A stretch of DNA of 57,607 nucleotides from positions 1 through 57,607 of the forward strand of contig JALSKZ010000036.1 in NCBI GenBank assembly GCA_026988575.1. Direction: 5' to 3'. Source of the DNA: Thermodesulfobacteriales bacterium. GTDB lineage: Bacteria > Desulfobacterota > Thermodesulfobacteria > Thermodesulfobacteriales > Thermodesulfatatoraceae. Below, one piece after another: positions 18,085 through 26,524 of the stretch. The position numbers were made by a program, and so were the translations under genes. Under the pieces are notes generated by a model. It was given only the letters and a program-made list of their open reading frames with translations, ran no database searches and was not told where the DNA came from. The first letter of the stretch is position 1. Every line of letters starts with the position of its first letter.

Positions 18085-18999
18085 ATGGAAAAAATCGGAC
18101 TTTTTTTGGGATGTAATATCCCTCTTAAGGCGCCGGATATAGAGCAATCTATTCGGAAAGTGTTTCCCGCGCTAGGGGTAGAGATTGTAGACTTGGTAGG
18201 GGCTTCGTGTTGTCCGGCCTGGGGAACGGCACCCTCCTTTGATATAGATACCTGGTTGGCCCTGTCTATACGTAATATTGTCTTGGCCGAGGAGCAGGGT
18301 GTAGACCTCATGACCGGGTGCAATAGTTGCTTCGGGGTGCTCAGCGAAGCAAAACATTTAGTTGACCATCATCCTGAAAAGCGTAAAGTAGTAGAACAAA
18401 AGTTGGCCTTAATTGAGAAACAGTATAAAGGCACAGCCCAGGTATACCACGTGATGCATGTACTTTATAAAGAGATAGGTCTGGATAGGATCGCGGAAAA
18501 GGTCAAGTACACCCTGAAGCAGTTGCGAGTAGCGGTGCAAACCGGTTGCCACTTGTTGTGGCCTTCCGAAGTGATGCAGGTAAAAGAGCAGAACCCGTTT
18601 TATCCGACTATGCTCAAAGAGCTATGTGAGGCCTTGGGTGCCGATGCTCCTCATTACAGTAAGCTTGAATCTTGTTGTGGTATGGGAGCCATGCGCAGTA
18701 CCGATCAGGAAAAATCTCTTAGCTTAGCCAAAGAAAAGCTCCTATGTATGAAAGAGGAGATTGATCCCGATATGATAGTCACTACTTGCTCTTCTTGTTA
18801 TTTACAGTTTGACGGCGCCCAAAAGATCTTTCGTGATCGCGGAGAGATCGACTTTTCTATTCCGGTCTTTTACTACACTCAGCTCTTGGCCTTATGCATG
18901 GGTTTTGATCCCTCGGAAGTAGCAGCTCTCAGTCAGACGCCACGGGAGGAGATAATCTCTCGTATCCAGAGCAAGGCAAGAATGGTTAAGGAGGATTAG
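18085..18999 (+). CDS. hdrB: Heterodisulfide reductase subunit B
   Basis: HdrB holds the catalytic site for disulfide reduction, with non-cubane iron-sulfur clusters bound by two CCG domains. Both are visible: GASCCPAWG...TGCNSCFGV and LESCCGMGAM...TTCSSCYLQFD. The length is 304 residues. An AGGAGG site precedes the ATG. The mvhD ATG follows two bases after its stop. In sulfate reducers the natural disulfide substrate is not settled; candidates include DsrC trisulfide. Confidence 0.95.
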   Translation: MEKIGLFLGCNIPLKAPDIEQSIRKVFPALGVEIVDLVGASCCPAWGTAPSFDIDTWLALSIRNIVLAEEQGVDLMTGCNSCFGVLSEAKHLVDHHPEKRKVVEQKLALIEKQYKGTAQVYHVMHVLYKEIGLDRIAEKVKYTLKQLRVAVQTGCHLLWPSEVMQVKEQNPFYPTMLKELCEALGADAPHYSKLESCCGMGAMRSTDQEKSLSLAKEKLLCMKEEIDPDMIVTTCSSCYLQFDGAQKIFRDRGEIDFSIPVFYYTQLLALCMGFDPSEVAALSQTPREEIISRIQSKARMVKED

Positions 19000-19001
19000 C
19001 C

Positions 19002-19433
19002 ATGGAATTCAGACCTAACATAGTAGGTTTTGCTTGTCACTGGTGTACTTATGCCGGGGCTGACCTTGCCGGGAGCCTCCGTTGTAAATATCCCCCAACG
19101 GTCAAGTTGATTCGCGTACCCTGTTCGGGCCGTGTAAAACCAGAATATATACTGGAGGCTTTGGCTAACGGTGCCGATGGCGTTTTGGTTGGTGGGTGAC
19201 ACCTGGGTGAGTGCCATTACCAGGATGGTAATCACAAGGCCAATAACCGTTTTAAACTCCTCAAAAAGTTCCTTGAAGACGCTGGTTTTGAGCCAGAGAG
19301 GGTACGTTTAGAGTGGATCTCTGGCTCCGAAGGTCAAAAGTTTGCCGAGGTTGTTACTGAATTTACCGAACAACTGATCAAACTCGGCCCTAATCCCCTA
19401 AAGGGAGGAAACGGAAGATGTCAGGAAAGATAA
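19002..19433 (+). CDS. mvhD: Hydrogenase/Hdr linker subunit MvhD, selenocysteine-containing
   Basis: MvhD binds a [2Fe-2S] cluster and links the MvhAG hydrogenase to HdrA. An in-frame TGA at 19197-19199 (codon 66) interrupts the sequence at GADGVLVGG-U-HLGECHYQDGNHKANNR, precisely where family members have the cysteine of GGCHLGECHY. The frame then runs on with MvhD sequence to TAA at 19431-19433, giving 143 residues. The N-terminal FACHWCTYAGADLAG and VKLIRVPCSGRV are conserved. A hairpin follows the TGA. The 3' end overlaps mvhG by 16 bases. Selenocysteine in VhuD homologues is known from methanogens. Confidence 0.92.
19197..19235 (+). promoter_or_regulatory. Bacterial-type SECIS hairpin after the mvhD UGA
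   Basis: After TGA (19197-19199), ATTACC (19216-19221) pairs with GGTAAT (19227-19232) around the loop AGGAT, and GTG (19211-19213) pairs with CAC (19233-19235) across a two-base CC bulge. The stem starts 11 bases after the TGA. The loop starts AGG, as does the hdrA hairpin loop, which supports a shared SelB recognition element. Confidence 0.78.
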
Positions 19434-20389
19434 AATTTGCTTTCTTACTTACAGGAGGGTGTGCTGGTTGTGAAATGGCCCTTGTGGATATGGGAGAACG
19501 GTTGGTAGATGCCCTGGAACACCTAGAAGTGGTCTTTTGGGCACCTACCGTGGCCGACGTAAAATACAAAGATTTAGAGGCTATGCCGGATCAGTCCATT
19601 GATTTAGCTTTTGTAGACGGCATGGTGCGTCTGGAAGAGCACGAGCACATGCTCAAGGTCCTTCGGCAGAAGAGCAAAATATTGGTGGCCTTTGGTATAT
19701 GTGCGGCCCTTGGTGGTATTCCCGGTATGGCCAATATCCATCCCACCGAAGAAGTGCTAGAACAGGCCTACAAAAAGACCTTTAGTACAGATAATCCCGA
19801 GGGGATATTCCCTCAGCCAAGCTATGTCCTAGAAGGGAAATATCAACTTACCCTACCTGCTTTTCTAGACCAGGTTAAACCGGTTAATGCGGTGGTGGAG
19901 GTAGATTATTACGTAGGTGGTTGTCCACCACACCAGGATTTTGTCGCCAAAGCCGTAGAGACCATTGTGGCCGGCAATTTGCCTCCCAAGGGATCTTGGC
20001 TAGGGACGGGCAAGGCTGTATGTGATAGTTGTGCGCGTAACCCAGCCCTTAAGGGACGGGAGCGAAAACGGGTAGAGGAAATAAAACGTACCTTTGAGGG
20101 AGCACCCCAAGAAGGGGAGTGCCTCTTGGAACAGGGCTATCTTTGTCTTGGGCCTTTCACCGAGGGCTTTTGTGGGGCTAGCTGTCCCAAAGTGGGTATC
20201 CCCTGTCGAGGTTGTGGAGGCCCCTTGCCGGGAGTGAAAGACTATGGTGCTCAAGTCATGAGTTCTCTTGGGGCTTTGTTGACCGACGAAGCCGTAGATC
20301 AATTGCTTAAAAAATATCCCAATCTAGTAAAGCTCTTTTACCGCTATGCCTTTCCTGGTTCGTTTCTGGGCAAGGCCGAGCAAAAATAG
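19418..20389 (+). CDS. mvhG: [NiFe] hydrogenase small subunit MvhG
   Basis: MvhG carries the iron-sulfur clusters that take electrons from the NiFe site. The proximal cluster begins with LLTGGCAGCEMAL, followed by FGICAALGGI and YYVGGCPPHQDF. The later cysteine-rich part (CDSCARN, FCGASCPKVGIPCRGCGGP) binds further clusters. No twin-arginine signal is present, so it is cytoplasmic, as in group 3c hydrogenases. GGGAGGA precedes the ATG. Length is 323 residues. Confidence 0.95.
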   Translation: MSGKIKFAFLLTGGCAGCEMALVDMGERLVDALEHLEVVFWAPTVADVKYKDLEAMPDQSIDLAFVDGMVRLEEHEHMLKVLRQKSKILVAFGICAALGGIPGMANIHPTEEVLEQAYKKTFSTDNPEGIFPQPSYVLEGKYQLTLPAFLDQVKPVNAVVEVDYYVGGCPPHQDFVAKAVETIVAGNLPPKGSWLGTGKAVCDSCARNPALKGRERKRVEEIKRTFEGAPQEGECLLEQGYLCLGPFTEGFCGASCPKVGIPCRGCGGPLPGVKDYGAQVMSSLGALLTDEAVDQLLKKYPNLVKLFYRYAFPGSFLGKAEQK

Positions 20390-20406
20390 GCGGGAGGTTT
20401 ATTAAT

Positions 20407-21882
20407 ATGAAAAAGATAGAAATTAATCCCATTACACGCCTGGAAGGCCACGGCAAGATCGCCATTTTTTTAGACGACAACGGTAATGTCGAGGAGGCCT
20501 TCTTCCAGGTGGTGGAGTTCCGTGGATATGAGCGTTTTTTAGTCGGTATGCCCATGGAGGAGGTCCCCCGTACGGTTTCTACCATCTGTGGGGTGTGTCG
20601 AGGGGTACATTTTACCGCTTCGATGAAGGCCATGGATCAAATTTTTGGGGTGGAACCCACACCTACAGCACGTAAGCTCCGGGAGATCTTCTTTAATGCC
20701 CACTATGTAGAAGACCATGCGGTAATACTTTACGCCTTGGGGTTGCCGGATTACGTGGTAGGCCCTGAGGCCTCGCCTGCCGAACGGAACATCATTGGTC
20801 TGATCCAAAAAGTAGGAGTAGAGGTAGGGCGTGAAGTATTACGTAAGCGAGCCTGTGCCGTAAAGATTTTTGAGCTCCTGGGCGGAAAACCCTCCCACCC
20901 GGTTTCTGCTCTCCCTGGAGGCTGGTCCAAGGCTATAAATGAGGAAGAACGCGACCAAATTCTGGCCTGGGGTAACGAGCTAGTTGAACTTGGCAAACTC
21001 ACTCTCCAAGTATTCGAAGATATAGTACTTAAAAACGAGAAATATATGGAATTGGTTACGGGAGATATGTACAAGGTAGTCCTTAACTACCTTGGGGGTA
21101 CCAACGAAGAAGGAATTTTGGATTCTTATTATGATCCCAAGGTGTATCACGTTATAGATACCCAAGGTCAGGAGATCATAAATTTTAAGGCTAATAGTAA
21201 AGAATATTTGGATTATATAGCCGAAAGGGTACTGCCTTGGAGCTATCTCAAGATGCCTTATCTTAAGACCATAGGGTGGAAGGGTATTTTAGACGGCTCG
21301 GGAACTAGCCTATACAGTGTAGGGCCGCTGGCGCGGCTAAATGTGGCCAAGGGGGTGGACACTCCCCTGGCTCAGGAGGCCTACGAAAAGATGTTTTCTA
21401 CCTTTAAAGAGAGGCCTATTCACTATGTGCAGGCCTATCATTGGGCCAGGGCGATTGAACTCTTACATGCCGCCGAAAAAATTGTCGCTTTGGCCAGTGA
21501 TCCTGAAATTACTTCCCCAGAGGTGCGAAGGAATGATTTCCATATTACCGGTGAGGGAGTAGGAATTGTGGAAGCCCCCCGGGGCACCCTTATTCATCAC
21601 TACCAGACCGATGAAAACGCTGTAGTCACCAATGCCAATCTCATCGTCGCCACGACCCATAATAAGGGGCCCATTAACTTGGCCATCAGGAAGGCGGCCA
21701 AACATTTTATTCGAGAAGGCAAGGTGGATGAAGGGATCTTAAATTACGTGGAAATGGCATTTCGTCCCTATGATCTGTGTCTTGCCTGTGCTACCCATGC
21801 GGCTGGGCCAGGTTCAACTCCCTTGGAGCTTTCTATTTTTACTAGAGACGGCAAGCTCTATAAGCGTTTGGCCAATTTCTAA
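20407..21882 (+). CDS. mvhA: [NiFe] hydrogenase large subunit MvhA
   Basis: MvhA is the H2-activating subunit of a group 3c hydrogenase. Nickel-binding cysteines are in STICGVCRGVHF near residue 60 and DLCLACATHA near the C-terminus. Both C-terminal positions are cysteine codons (TGT), so unlike some homologues this subunit is not the selenocysteine form. The 27 residues after the CATH histidine form the peptide expected to be removed by a maturation protease, which the next gene encodes. Length is 491 residues; GGGAGG precedes the ATG. Confidence 0.96.
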   Translation: MKKIEINPITRLEGHGKIAIFLDDNGNVEEAFFQVVEFRGYERFLVGMPMEEVPRTVSTICGVCRGVHFTASMKAMDQIFGVEPTPTARKLREIFFNAHYVEDHAVILYALGLPDYVVGPEASPAERNIIGLIQKVGVEVGREVLRKRACAVKIFELLGGKPSHPVSALPGGWSKAINEEERDQILAWGNELVELGKLTLQVFEDIVLKNEKYMELVTGDMYKVVLNYLGGTNEEGILDSYYDPKVYHVIDTQGQEIINFKANSKEYLDYIAERVLPWSYLKMPYLKTIGWKGILDGSGTSLYSVGPLARLNVAKGVDTPLAQEAYEKMFSTFKERPIHYVQAYHWARAIELLHAAEKIVALASDPEITSPEVRRNDFHITGEGVGIVEAPRGTLIHHYQTDENAVVTNANLIVATTHNKGPINLAIRKAAKHFIREGKVDEGILNYVEMAFRPYDLCLACATHAAGPGSTPLELSIFTRDGKLYKRLANF

Positions 21883-21904
21883 GAGTCTTTACGGGGGGTC
21901 AGGA

Positions 21905-22381
21905 GTGCCTAAGCGGCTTCTGCTCGGTATAGGTAACCCCTTTTTAAAAGACGATCGGGCCGGGCTTGAGGTAGTCTATCGAGCCCGGCTCCGCGGTTGT
22001 CCCTGGGAAACCCAAGAATTATATACCGTTGGTTTCGAGCTTTTAGACAAGATCAAGGGCTATCAAGAGGTATTTTTGATTGATGCTGCCCAATGGGGTG
22101 CTTCTCCAGGAACCATTATTCAACTCAACGGCCAAAAACTTAGAGACCCACATCTTTCCACTATAAATACCCATTCAATGACCCTGGGCCATACCCTTGA
22201 AATAGGCTATCGCCTCTTTCCTAAAGAAATGCCCCTGGAAATCTGGGCCTTTCTTATCCAAGCAGGCGATATAGAACACTTTGCGCAAGAACTTTCGCCC
22301 CCGGTAGAAAGGGCTGTGGAAGATGTGCTAAAGTGTTTAGAAGGGATTTGGCTTAGCGGTGATAGAGGGGCTTTCCAGTAG
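21905..22381 (+). CDS. Hydrogenase maturation protease (HycI/HyaD family)
   Basis: This family removes the C-terminal peptide of the hydrogenase large subunit after nickel insertion. The N-terminal LLLGIGNPFLKDDRAGLEV carries the GNxxxxDD motif with its nickel-sensing aspartate; VFLIDAAQWGASPG and TINTHSMTLGHTL are also typical. The start is GTG at 21905, 22 bases after mvhA, with a G-rich ribosome-binding site; the longer upstream frame overlaps mvhA in another frame and is rejected. Length is 158 residues. Its 3' end overlaps the convergent SLOG gene by 45 bases. Confidence 0.9.
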   Translation: MPKRLLLGIGNPFLKDDRAGLEVVYRARLRGCPWETQELYTVGFELLDKIKGYQEVFLIDAAQWGASPGTIIQLNGQKLRDPHLSTINTHSMTLGHTLEIGYRLFPKEMPLEIWAFLIQAGDIEHFAQELSPPVERAVEDVLKCLEGIWLSGDRGAFQ

Positions 22382-22834
22382 GGTAAATACTTTTTCTACG
22401 GCCTCTTCAGGCGTCTTCACGTAGTGCACACCTTCTATATTGGGCCAAGTTTTTAGCCCTACCACGGGTTTCCACATCTTTAAGGACAAGGCTATTTCCG
22501 ACAGGGTACCGTACCCTCCCGAGATGGCGATTACGCCCTCGGCCGAGCGCACCAATATGACGTTACGCGCTTGTCCCATGTCGGTGACTACCGGGATCTG
22601 GATGTAAGGATTGGCATCTTCTGCCCTGGGTCCGGGTAATATACCCACTGTTTGCCCGTTGGCTTCCAAGGCCCCTTTAGCCGCAGCCTCCATTACGCCG
22701 CCAAGGCCTCCGCAATAGAGTACTGCCTTTGGGGCCAGCAACTGACCTACCTGATAGGCCAACTCGTAGATGTTGGGGTCACATATACCTGCTCCAATAA
22801 CGGCAATACGACGTTTTTTATGCGGCAAAACCAT
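22337..22834 (-). CDS. SLOG/TIGR00725 family Rossmann-fold protein
   Basis: This 165-residue protein has the SLOG-type nucleotide-binding fold of the TIGR00725 group: [12 protein letters not shown] at the N-terminus, [22 protein letters not shown] and [18 protein letters not shown]. The GGxGTxxE motif resembles that of lysine-decarboxylase-like LOG proteins and molybdenum-cofactor carrier proteins. The substrate is unknown. It overlaps pcm by 17 bases, and GGTAGGT precedes the ATG. Confidence 0.82.
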   Translation of the reverse strand: MVLPHKKRRIAVIGAGICDPNIYELAYQVGQLLAPKAVLYCGGLGGVMEAAAKGALEANGQTVGILPGPRAEDANPYIQIPVVTDMGQARNVILVRSAEGVIAISGGYGTLSEIALSLKMWKPVVGLKTWPNIEGVHYVKTPEEAVEKVFTLLESPSITAKPNPF

Positions 22835-23468
22835 ATTTACCTACCAATTTTACAAACCTTACGGCTCCCAGATCTTCTTTATATAATTTGCCGCCTTTTT
22901 TGACTACTTTTATAAGATTTTGCGACCACTCATCCCCGATGGGCATTACCAGGCGGCCTCCTTCGGCCAATTGTTCCCAAAGGGGTTCAGGTATTTTGGG
23001 CCCGGCAGCGGTCACAATTATGGCCTCAAACGGGGCCTTTTCCGGCCAGCCTAGGGTACCGTCACCCACTCGAATCGACACGTTTTTATAGCCCAGGGCA
23101 TCTAGTAGGCGTCTGGCTCGACGCGCAAGTTCGGGATAGCGTTCAATAGAGTATACCCAGCGCGCCAGTTCGGCCAGGATAGCCGTCTGGTAACCCGAAC
23201 CTGTGCCGATCTCTAAGACCTTTTCATTGCCTTTCAGTTCCAAGGCCTCGGTCATCAGGGCCACTATATAGGGTTGAGAAATAGTTTGCCCTTCACCAAT
23301 GGGGAGGGGGTAATCTCCATAAGCCTGATCTTTGAGGGCCTCTTCTACAAATAGATGACGGGGCACTTTGAGCATGGCTTCTAGTACACGCGCATCTTTA
23401 ATGCCTCGGGCAGCAATTTGGTTGCGTACCATGCGCTCTCGAGCATGACGGTAAAGGTCAACTTTCAT
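22818..23468 (-). CDS. pcm: Protein-L-isoaspartate O-methyltransferase
   Basis: Pcm repairs isoaspartyl residues in damaged proteins using S-adenosylmethionine. Typical motifs are [28 protein letters not shown], the SAM loop [13 protein letters not shown], and [14 protein letters not shown]. The ATG at 23468 with GGGAG upstream gives 216 residues, the usual length; a longer frame to 23519 lies within the upstream lipoprotein gene. The start overlaps that gene by 11 bases. Confidence 0.95.
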   Translation of the reverse strand: MKVDLYRHARERMVRNQIAARGIKDARVLEAMLKVPRHLFVEEALKDQAYGDYPLPIGEGQTISQPYIVALMTEALELKGNEKVLEIGTGSGYQTAILAELARWVYSIERYPELARRARRLLDALGYKNVSIRVGDGTLGWPEKAPFEAIIVTAAGPKIPEPLWEQLAEGGRLVMPIGDEWSQNLIKVVKKGGKLYKEDLGAVRFVKLVGKYGFAA

Positions 23469-23811
23469 CTTTTTCTCCCAGGACATAATATAGGCACTTG
23501 GAAACATGTCCCTGATCAAAGGTAATGCGTAATACTTCTATCCGGGGATGATGCAATTTAGGGCCTAAAAGTGGTATTTTGCCCCAAAAGCTTTTATGGG
23601 GCTGATAGTAATACCACTCTTCTTTACCATTATTAAGCCGTAGGATCCGTGCCGGCGGTCCTAATAATTTACGAATCTCTTGGGGAGTATAGTCTTTTTG
23701 ATAGACTAATACGGCCTCAAAGGCCAGATTTTTAACTGGTTGATTAGTGCAAGAAATCAAGCTCGTTAGCAAAGCGACGATAATTATTATTGTGGGTAAC
23801 ATTTTTTTCAT
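23458..23811 (-). CDS. Predicted lipoprotein, BamE/SmpA-like
   Basis: This is a 117-residue protein. A hydrophobic signal (residues 4-20) ends in the lipobox LISC. The following [29 protein letters not shown] has the fold pattern of BamE (SmpA/OmlA) and related small lipoproteins, in which a short helix is followed by GxP and an aromatic strand. It may assist outer-membrane protein assembly, which would fit bamD lying close by, but the similarity is by eye only. It is the first gene before pcm and the SLOG gene. Confidence 0.6.
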   Translation of the reverse strand: MKKMLPTIIIIVALLTSLISCTNQPVKNLAFEAVLVYQKDYTPQEIRKLLGPPARILRLNNGKEEWYYYQPHKSFWGKIPLLGPKLHHPRIEVLRITFDQGHVSKCLYYVLGEKDES

Positions 23812-23859
23812 GGCTACATTATAAATTATATTTAAGCCTGTAAAAGGTCAGGAGGACAT

Positions 23860-24462
23860 ATGCGTTGTCCAAAATGTCGACTGGTATTGCCAGAATATTA
23901 CCAAACTTGTCCGCGGTGTAATAAGGATTTAAGCGACCTTTCTCTTTCATGGGGCCCTTTTTACCAACCCTCTAATGGATGGCAGGAGAGTTTTTCTTTG
24001 GATGATTTTGGCCAAGATGATTTAACACCCCTTCAGGAGCAAAAACCAGAGGCTTTTGATCTCCCCGACACCAGTGATCTATTGATAGAAAAAGATACTG
24101 CGGCTCCAGGACCTTCTAGGGAAGAAGATACGGAAGGCATTTTAGAACAAATTTTGGGGCAGGATACCGGTGTGAAAGATGCTGAGCCGCAGGAATTTGA
24201 ACTAGGAGATCTGGTAGATGAAGGGGCACCTAAACTAGAAGAAGTTTCACAAGACCTTGTGCAAGAAGTTGTATCGGAAGAACTTTTAAAAGACGCCTCG
24301 GAGGCGGAACATTTGGATTCTCTAGAGGAAATAGACAAAATAAGTGATCTGGAGGTAGAGCAGCTCTTTGACGAGAAAGAAGGACTTCCCGAAGAAGAAG
24401 CCATAGAGGAGATACCCGACCTGGAAGATCTTCTCCCCCCTGAACTCCAGAAAAAGTCTTAG
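23860..24462 (+). CDS. Zinc-ribbon protein with a long acidic tail
   Basis: This 200-residue protein begins with MRCPKC...CPRC, a zinc ribbon in residues 1-22. The rest has low complexity and is very rich in Glu and Asp, with no membrane segment; it is probably disordered. CAGGAGG precedes the ATG. It is transcribed alone, between two divergent or convergent minus-strand genes. No function is recognised. Acidic tails of this sort may bind proteins or metal. Confidence 0.75.
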   Translation: MRCPKCRLVLPEYYQTCPRCNKDLSDLSLSWGPFYQPSNGWQESFSLDDFGQDDLTPLQEQKPEAFDLPDTSDLLIEKDTAAPGPSREEDTEGILEQILGQDTGVKDAEPQEFELGDLVDEGAPKLEEVSQDLVQEVVSEELLKDASEAEHLDSLEEIDKISDLEVEQLFDEKEGLPEEEAIEEIPDLEDLLPPELQKKS

Positions 24463-24473
24463 CAACAGGAAAG

Positions 24474-25178
24474 CTAGCGTACAGGCTCTCCCCAAAAGTC
24501 TTTTAGAGTACCTCTAGCTAGCTTGCGAGTCTCTTCTAGGGCCTTGGCATAGTAATGTCTGACCAATTGTTGGGCCTTTTGGGCTGATCTGGTCTGGGGA
24601 TAACTCTGTAAGAGATATAACAGGCGGTGATAAGCTGCCCGGTAATAATGAATACGGAAATAAAACCGGGCTACATACAGTTCATGGGCCGCCAGGATCT
24701 GTCGGCAATGGTTGATCCGTTGTTTAACTTCTAACGTATAGGGGGAGTCTGGATACGCGCTCAGTAGTCTTTCGTAGGATTCTATGGCCTTTTTCGTAAA
24801 ACTTTGGTCCCGATCAGGGGGTAAGATCATCTCGTAATAGCATGTGCCAATCTGGTAGAGGACATAAGGAATATATTCGTGGGTGGGGTGTAATTTGACA
24901 AATTCCTGATACAGGACAACGGCTTCTTGGTATTCTTTGGCCCAGAACTTACAGTCGGCCATTTTTAGCTCGGCCCATACGGCATAACGCGAATCCGGGA
25001 ACCTATCCCGTATCTCTCGAAATGTTTCTACCGCAAGGGCCCATTGTCGGGCTTTATATTCTTTTTGGGCCCTTTTGACCAATTTATGGAGTTGTTCTTC
25101 GGCCAAGTGAGGCCCCTGTTTGGGGCCACAGCCTAGGATGACCAGACAGACTAATACCAGCGGGATTAGGCGTTTCAT
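24474..25178 (-). CDS. bamD: Outer membrane protein assembly factor BamD (TPR lipoprotein)
   Basis: This is a 234-residue lipoprotein with the signal LVCLVILGC (lipobox LGC). Five TPR-type helical repeats follow; typical segments are RQWALAVETFREIRDRFPDS, KEYQEAVVLYQEFVKLHP and AIESYERLLSAYPDSPYT. The layout matches BamD/YfiO, the essential lipoprotein of the BAM complex. It overlaps the trxB end by 4 bases. Confidence 0.88.
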   Translation of the reverse strand: MKRLIPLVLVCLVILGCGPKQGPHLAEEQLHKLVKRAQKEYKARQWALAVETFREIRDRFPDSRYAVWAELKMADCKFWAKEYQEAVVLYQEFVKLHPTHEYIPYVLYQIGTCYYEMILPPDRDQSFTKKAIESYERLLSAYPDSPYTLEVKQRINHCRQILAAHELYVARFYFRIHYYRAAYHRLLYLLQSYPQTRSAQKAQQLVRHYYAKALEETRKLARGTLKDFWGEPVR

Positions 25179-26113
25179 GCCTTTTTTTGCCTGGACAAAT
25201 AGTGTTCCGCCATGAAGGCCGCGGTGGCTCCATCTCCGGCAGCGGTGACAATCTGACGACAGGCCTTGGCTCTTACGTCTCCGGCGGCAAAAATTCCCGG
25301 TATGTTGGTACGCATCTCGGCATCGGTAATGATAAAACCTCGCTCATCAAGCTCTAAAATCCCCTCTAAAAAAGCGGTCTGAGGCACAAGACCTACAAAG
25401 ATAAAGACTCCGTCTACAGGCAAAACAGTTTCTTCTTGGGTTACCCGATTCTTAAGGCGTAAGGCTTCCACTTTTTCTTGGCCTAAAATTTCCTCTACTA
25501 CGGTGTTCCAGATAAAGGTGATTTTATCGTTGGCAAAGGCCCTTTCTTGCAGGATCTTTTGGGCCCTTAATTGATCTCTGCGGTGAATTACATAAACTTT
25601 CCGGGCAAATTTGGTGAGGAATATGGCTTCTTGCACTGCGGTGTTGCCTCCACCCACCACGGCTACTACCTGATCTCGGAAAAAGGGGCCATCACAGGTA
25701 GCACAATAAGATACACCTTTCCCTACGAGTTCTCTCTCTCCCGGAATACCCAATTGGCGGTGTGCGGCACCAGTAGCAATTACCACGGCTTTAGACTTGA
25801 GAGTGGTACCGTCTACCAGTTTTATGATTTTCCAAGGGTCTTGAAGCAAGAGATTGCTGACTTGGGCATTTATTTTATTAAAGCCTAGGCGTTCTACTTG
25901 GGCGACGAATTTTTCTATTAGTTCCCAGCCGGCAATTCCTTCTGGAAAACCGGGATAGTTTTCTACCCAATCGGAGGTGAGGACTTGACCACCGGGAGAC
26001 AATTTTTCGATTAGAACAGTGTTTAGCCGGGCCCTGGCCGCATACAAATAAGCCGTAAGCCCGGCCGGGCCTCCACCAATGATAATCAGGTCGTAGGTCT
26101 GATGGTCACTCAT
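25175..26113 (-). CDS. trxB: Thioredoxin-disulfide reductase
   Basis: TrxB transfers electrons from NADPH through FAD and a CxxC disulfide to thioredoxin. The FAD motif IIGGGPAGLTAYLYAA is at the N-terminus. The redox centre is SYCATCDGPFF. The NADPH domain shows VVGGGNTAVQEAIFL and the phosphate-binding HRRDQLRA. The C-terminal FAD motif is GIFAAGDVR. Length is 312 residues. trxA lies 7 bases upstream, so the pair is co-transcribed. Confidence 0.95.
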   Translation of the reverse strand: MSDHQTYDLIIIGGGPAGLTAYLYAARARLNTVLIEKLSPGGQVLTSDWVENYPGFPEGIAGWELIEKFVAQVERLGFNKINAQVSNLLLQDPWKIIKLVDGTTLKSKAVVIATGAAHRQLGIPGERELVGKGVSYCATCDGPFFRDQVVAVVGGGNTAVQEAIFLTKFARKVYVIHRRDQLRAQKILQERAFANDKITFIWNTVVEEILGQEKVEALRLKNRVTQEETVLPVDGVFIFVGLVPQTAFLEGILELDERGFIITDAEMRTNIPGIFAAGDVRAKACRQIVTAAGDGATAAFMAEHYLSRQKKA

Positions 26114-26120
26114 GGTTTGT

Positions 26121-26441
26121 TTATACCAGACGTTTTAAAACACTTTCAATGGTGGCCTTAGCTACGGCGCCGGTGATTTGGTCGGCTACCTCACCATCTT
26201 TAAAGAAAATTAAGGTGGGAATAGCCCTTATCCCAAAACGTCCCGGGGTGATGGGGTTTTCATCCACGTTCATCTTACAAATTTTTATCTTACCGGCATA
26301 TTCTTCGGCCAGTTCTTCAATGACCGGGGCAATGGCCCGACAAGGTCCACACCAGGCGGCCCAAAAGTCTACTAAAACAGGTATATCAGAGCGGAGCACT
26401 TCGTCTTCAAAGTTTTGATCGGTCACATGGACTACTCCCAT
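26121..26441 (-). CDS. trxA: Thioredoxin
   Basis: This 106-residue thioredoxin has the active site [14 protein letters not shown] and the cis-proline loop [10 protein letters not shown]. There is no signal peptide, so it is cytoplasmic. A good ribosome-binding site (AAAGGAGG) precedes the ATG. It pairs with the adjacent trxB. Confidence 0.97.
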   Translation of the reverse strand: MGVVHVTDQNFEDEVLRSDIPVLVDFWAAWCGPCRAIAPVIEELAEEYAGKIKICKMNVDENPITPGRFGIRAIPTLIFFKDGEVADQITGAVAKATIESVLKRLV

Positions 26442-26524
26442 AGATTCCTCCTTTGAATTTTTGCTTGTTTTTTAAATGGATCTTAATCAGCTGTCGTTTT
26501 TCATGCAATAGAAGAAAAGGCGAT

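Noticed and set aside
19002-19199. mvhD as a complete 65-residue protein
   Set aside because: It would stop in the middle of the GGCHLGECHY cluster motif, and the same frame carries the rest of MvhD up to 19433.
21766-21800. Selenocysteine at the NiFe site of mvhA
   Set aside because: Both cysteines of DLCLACATH are encoded by TGT, so no recoding is needed.
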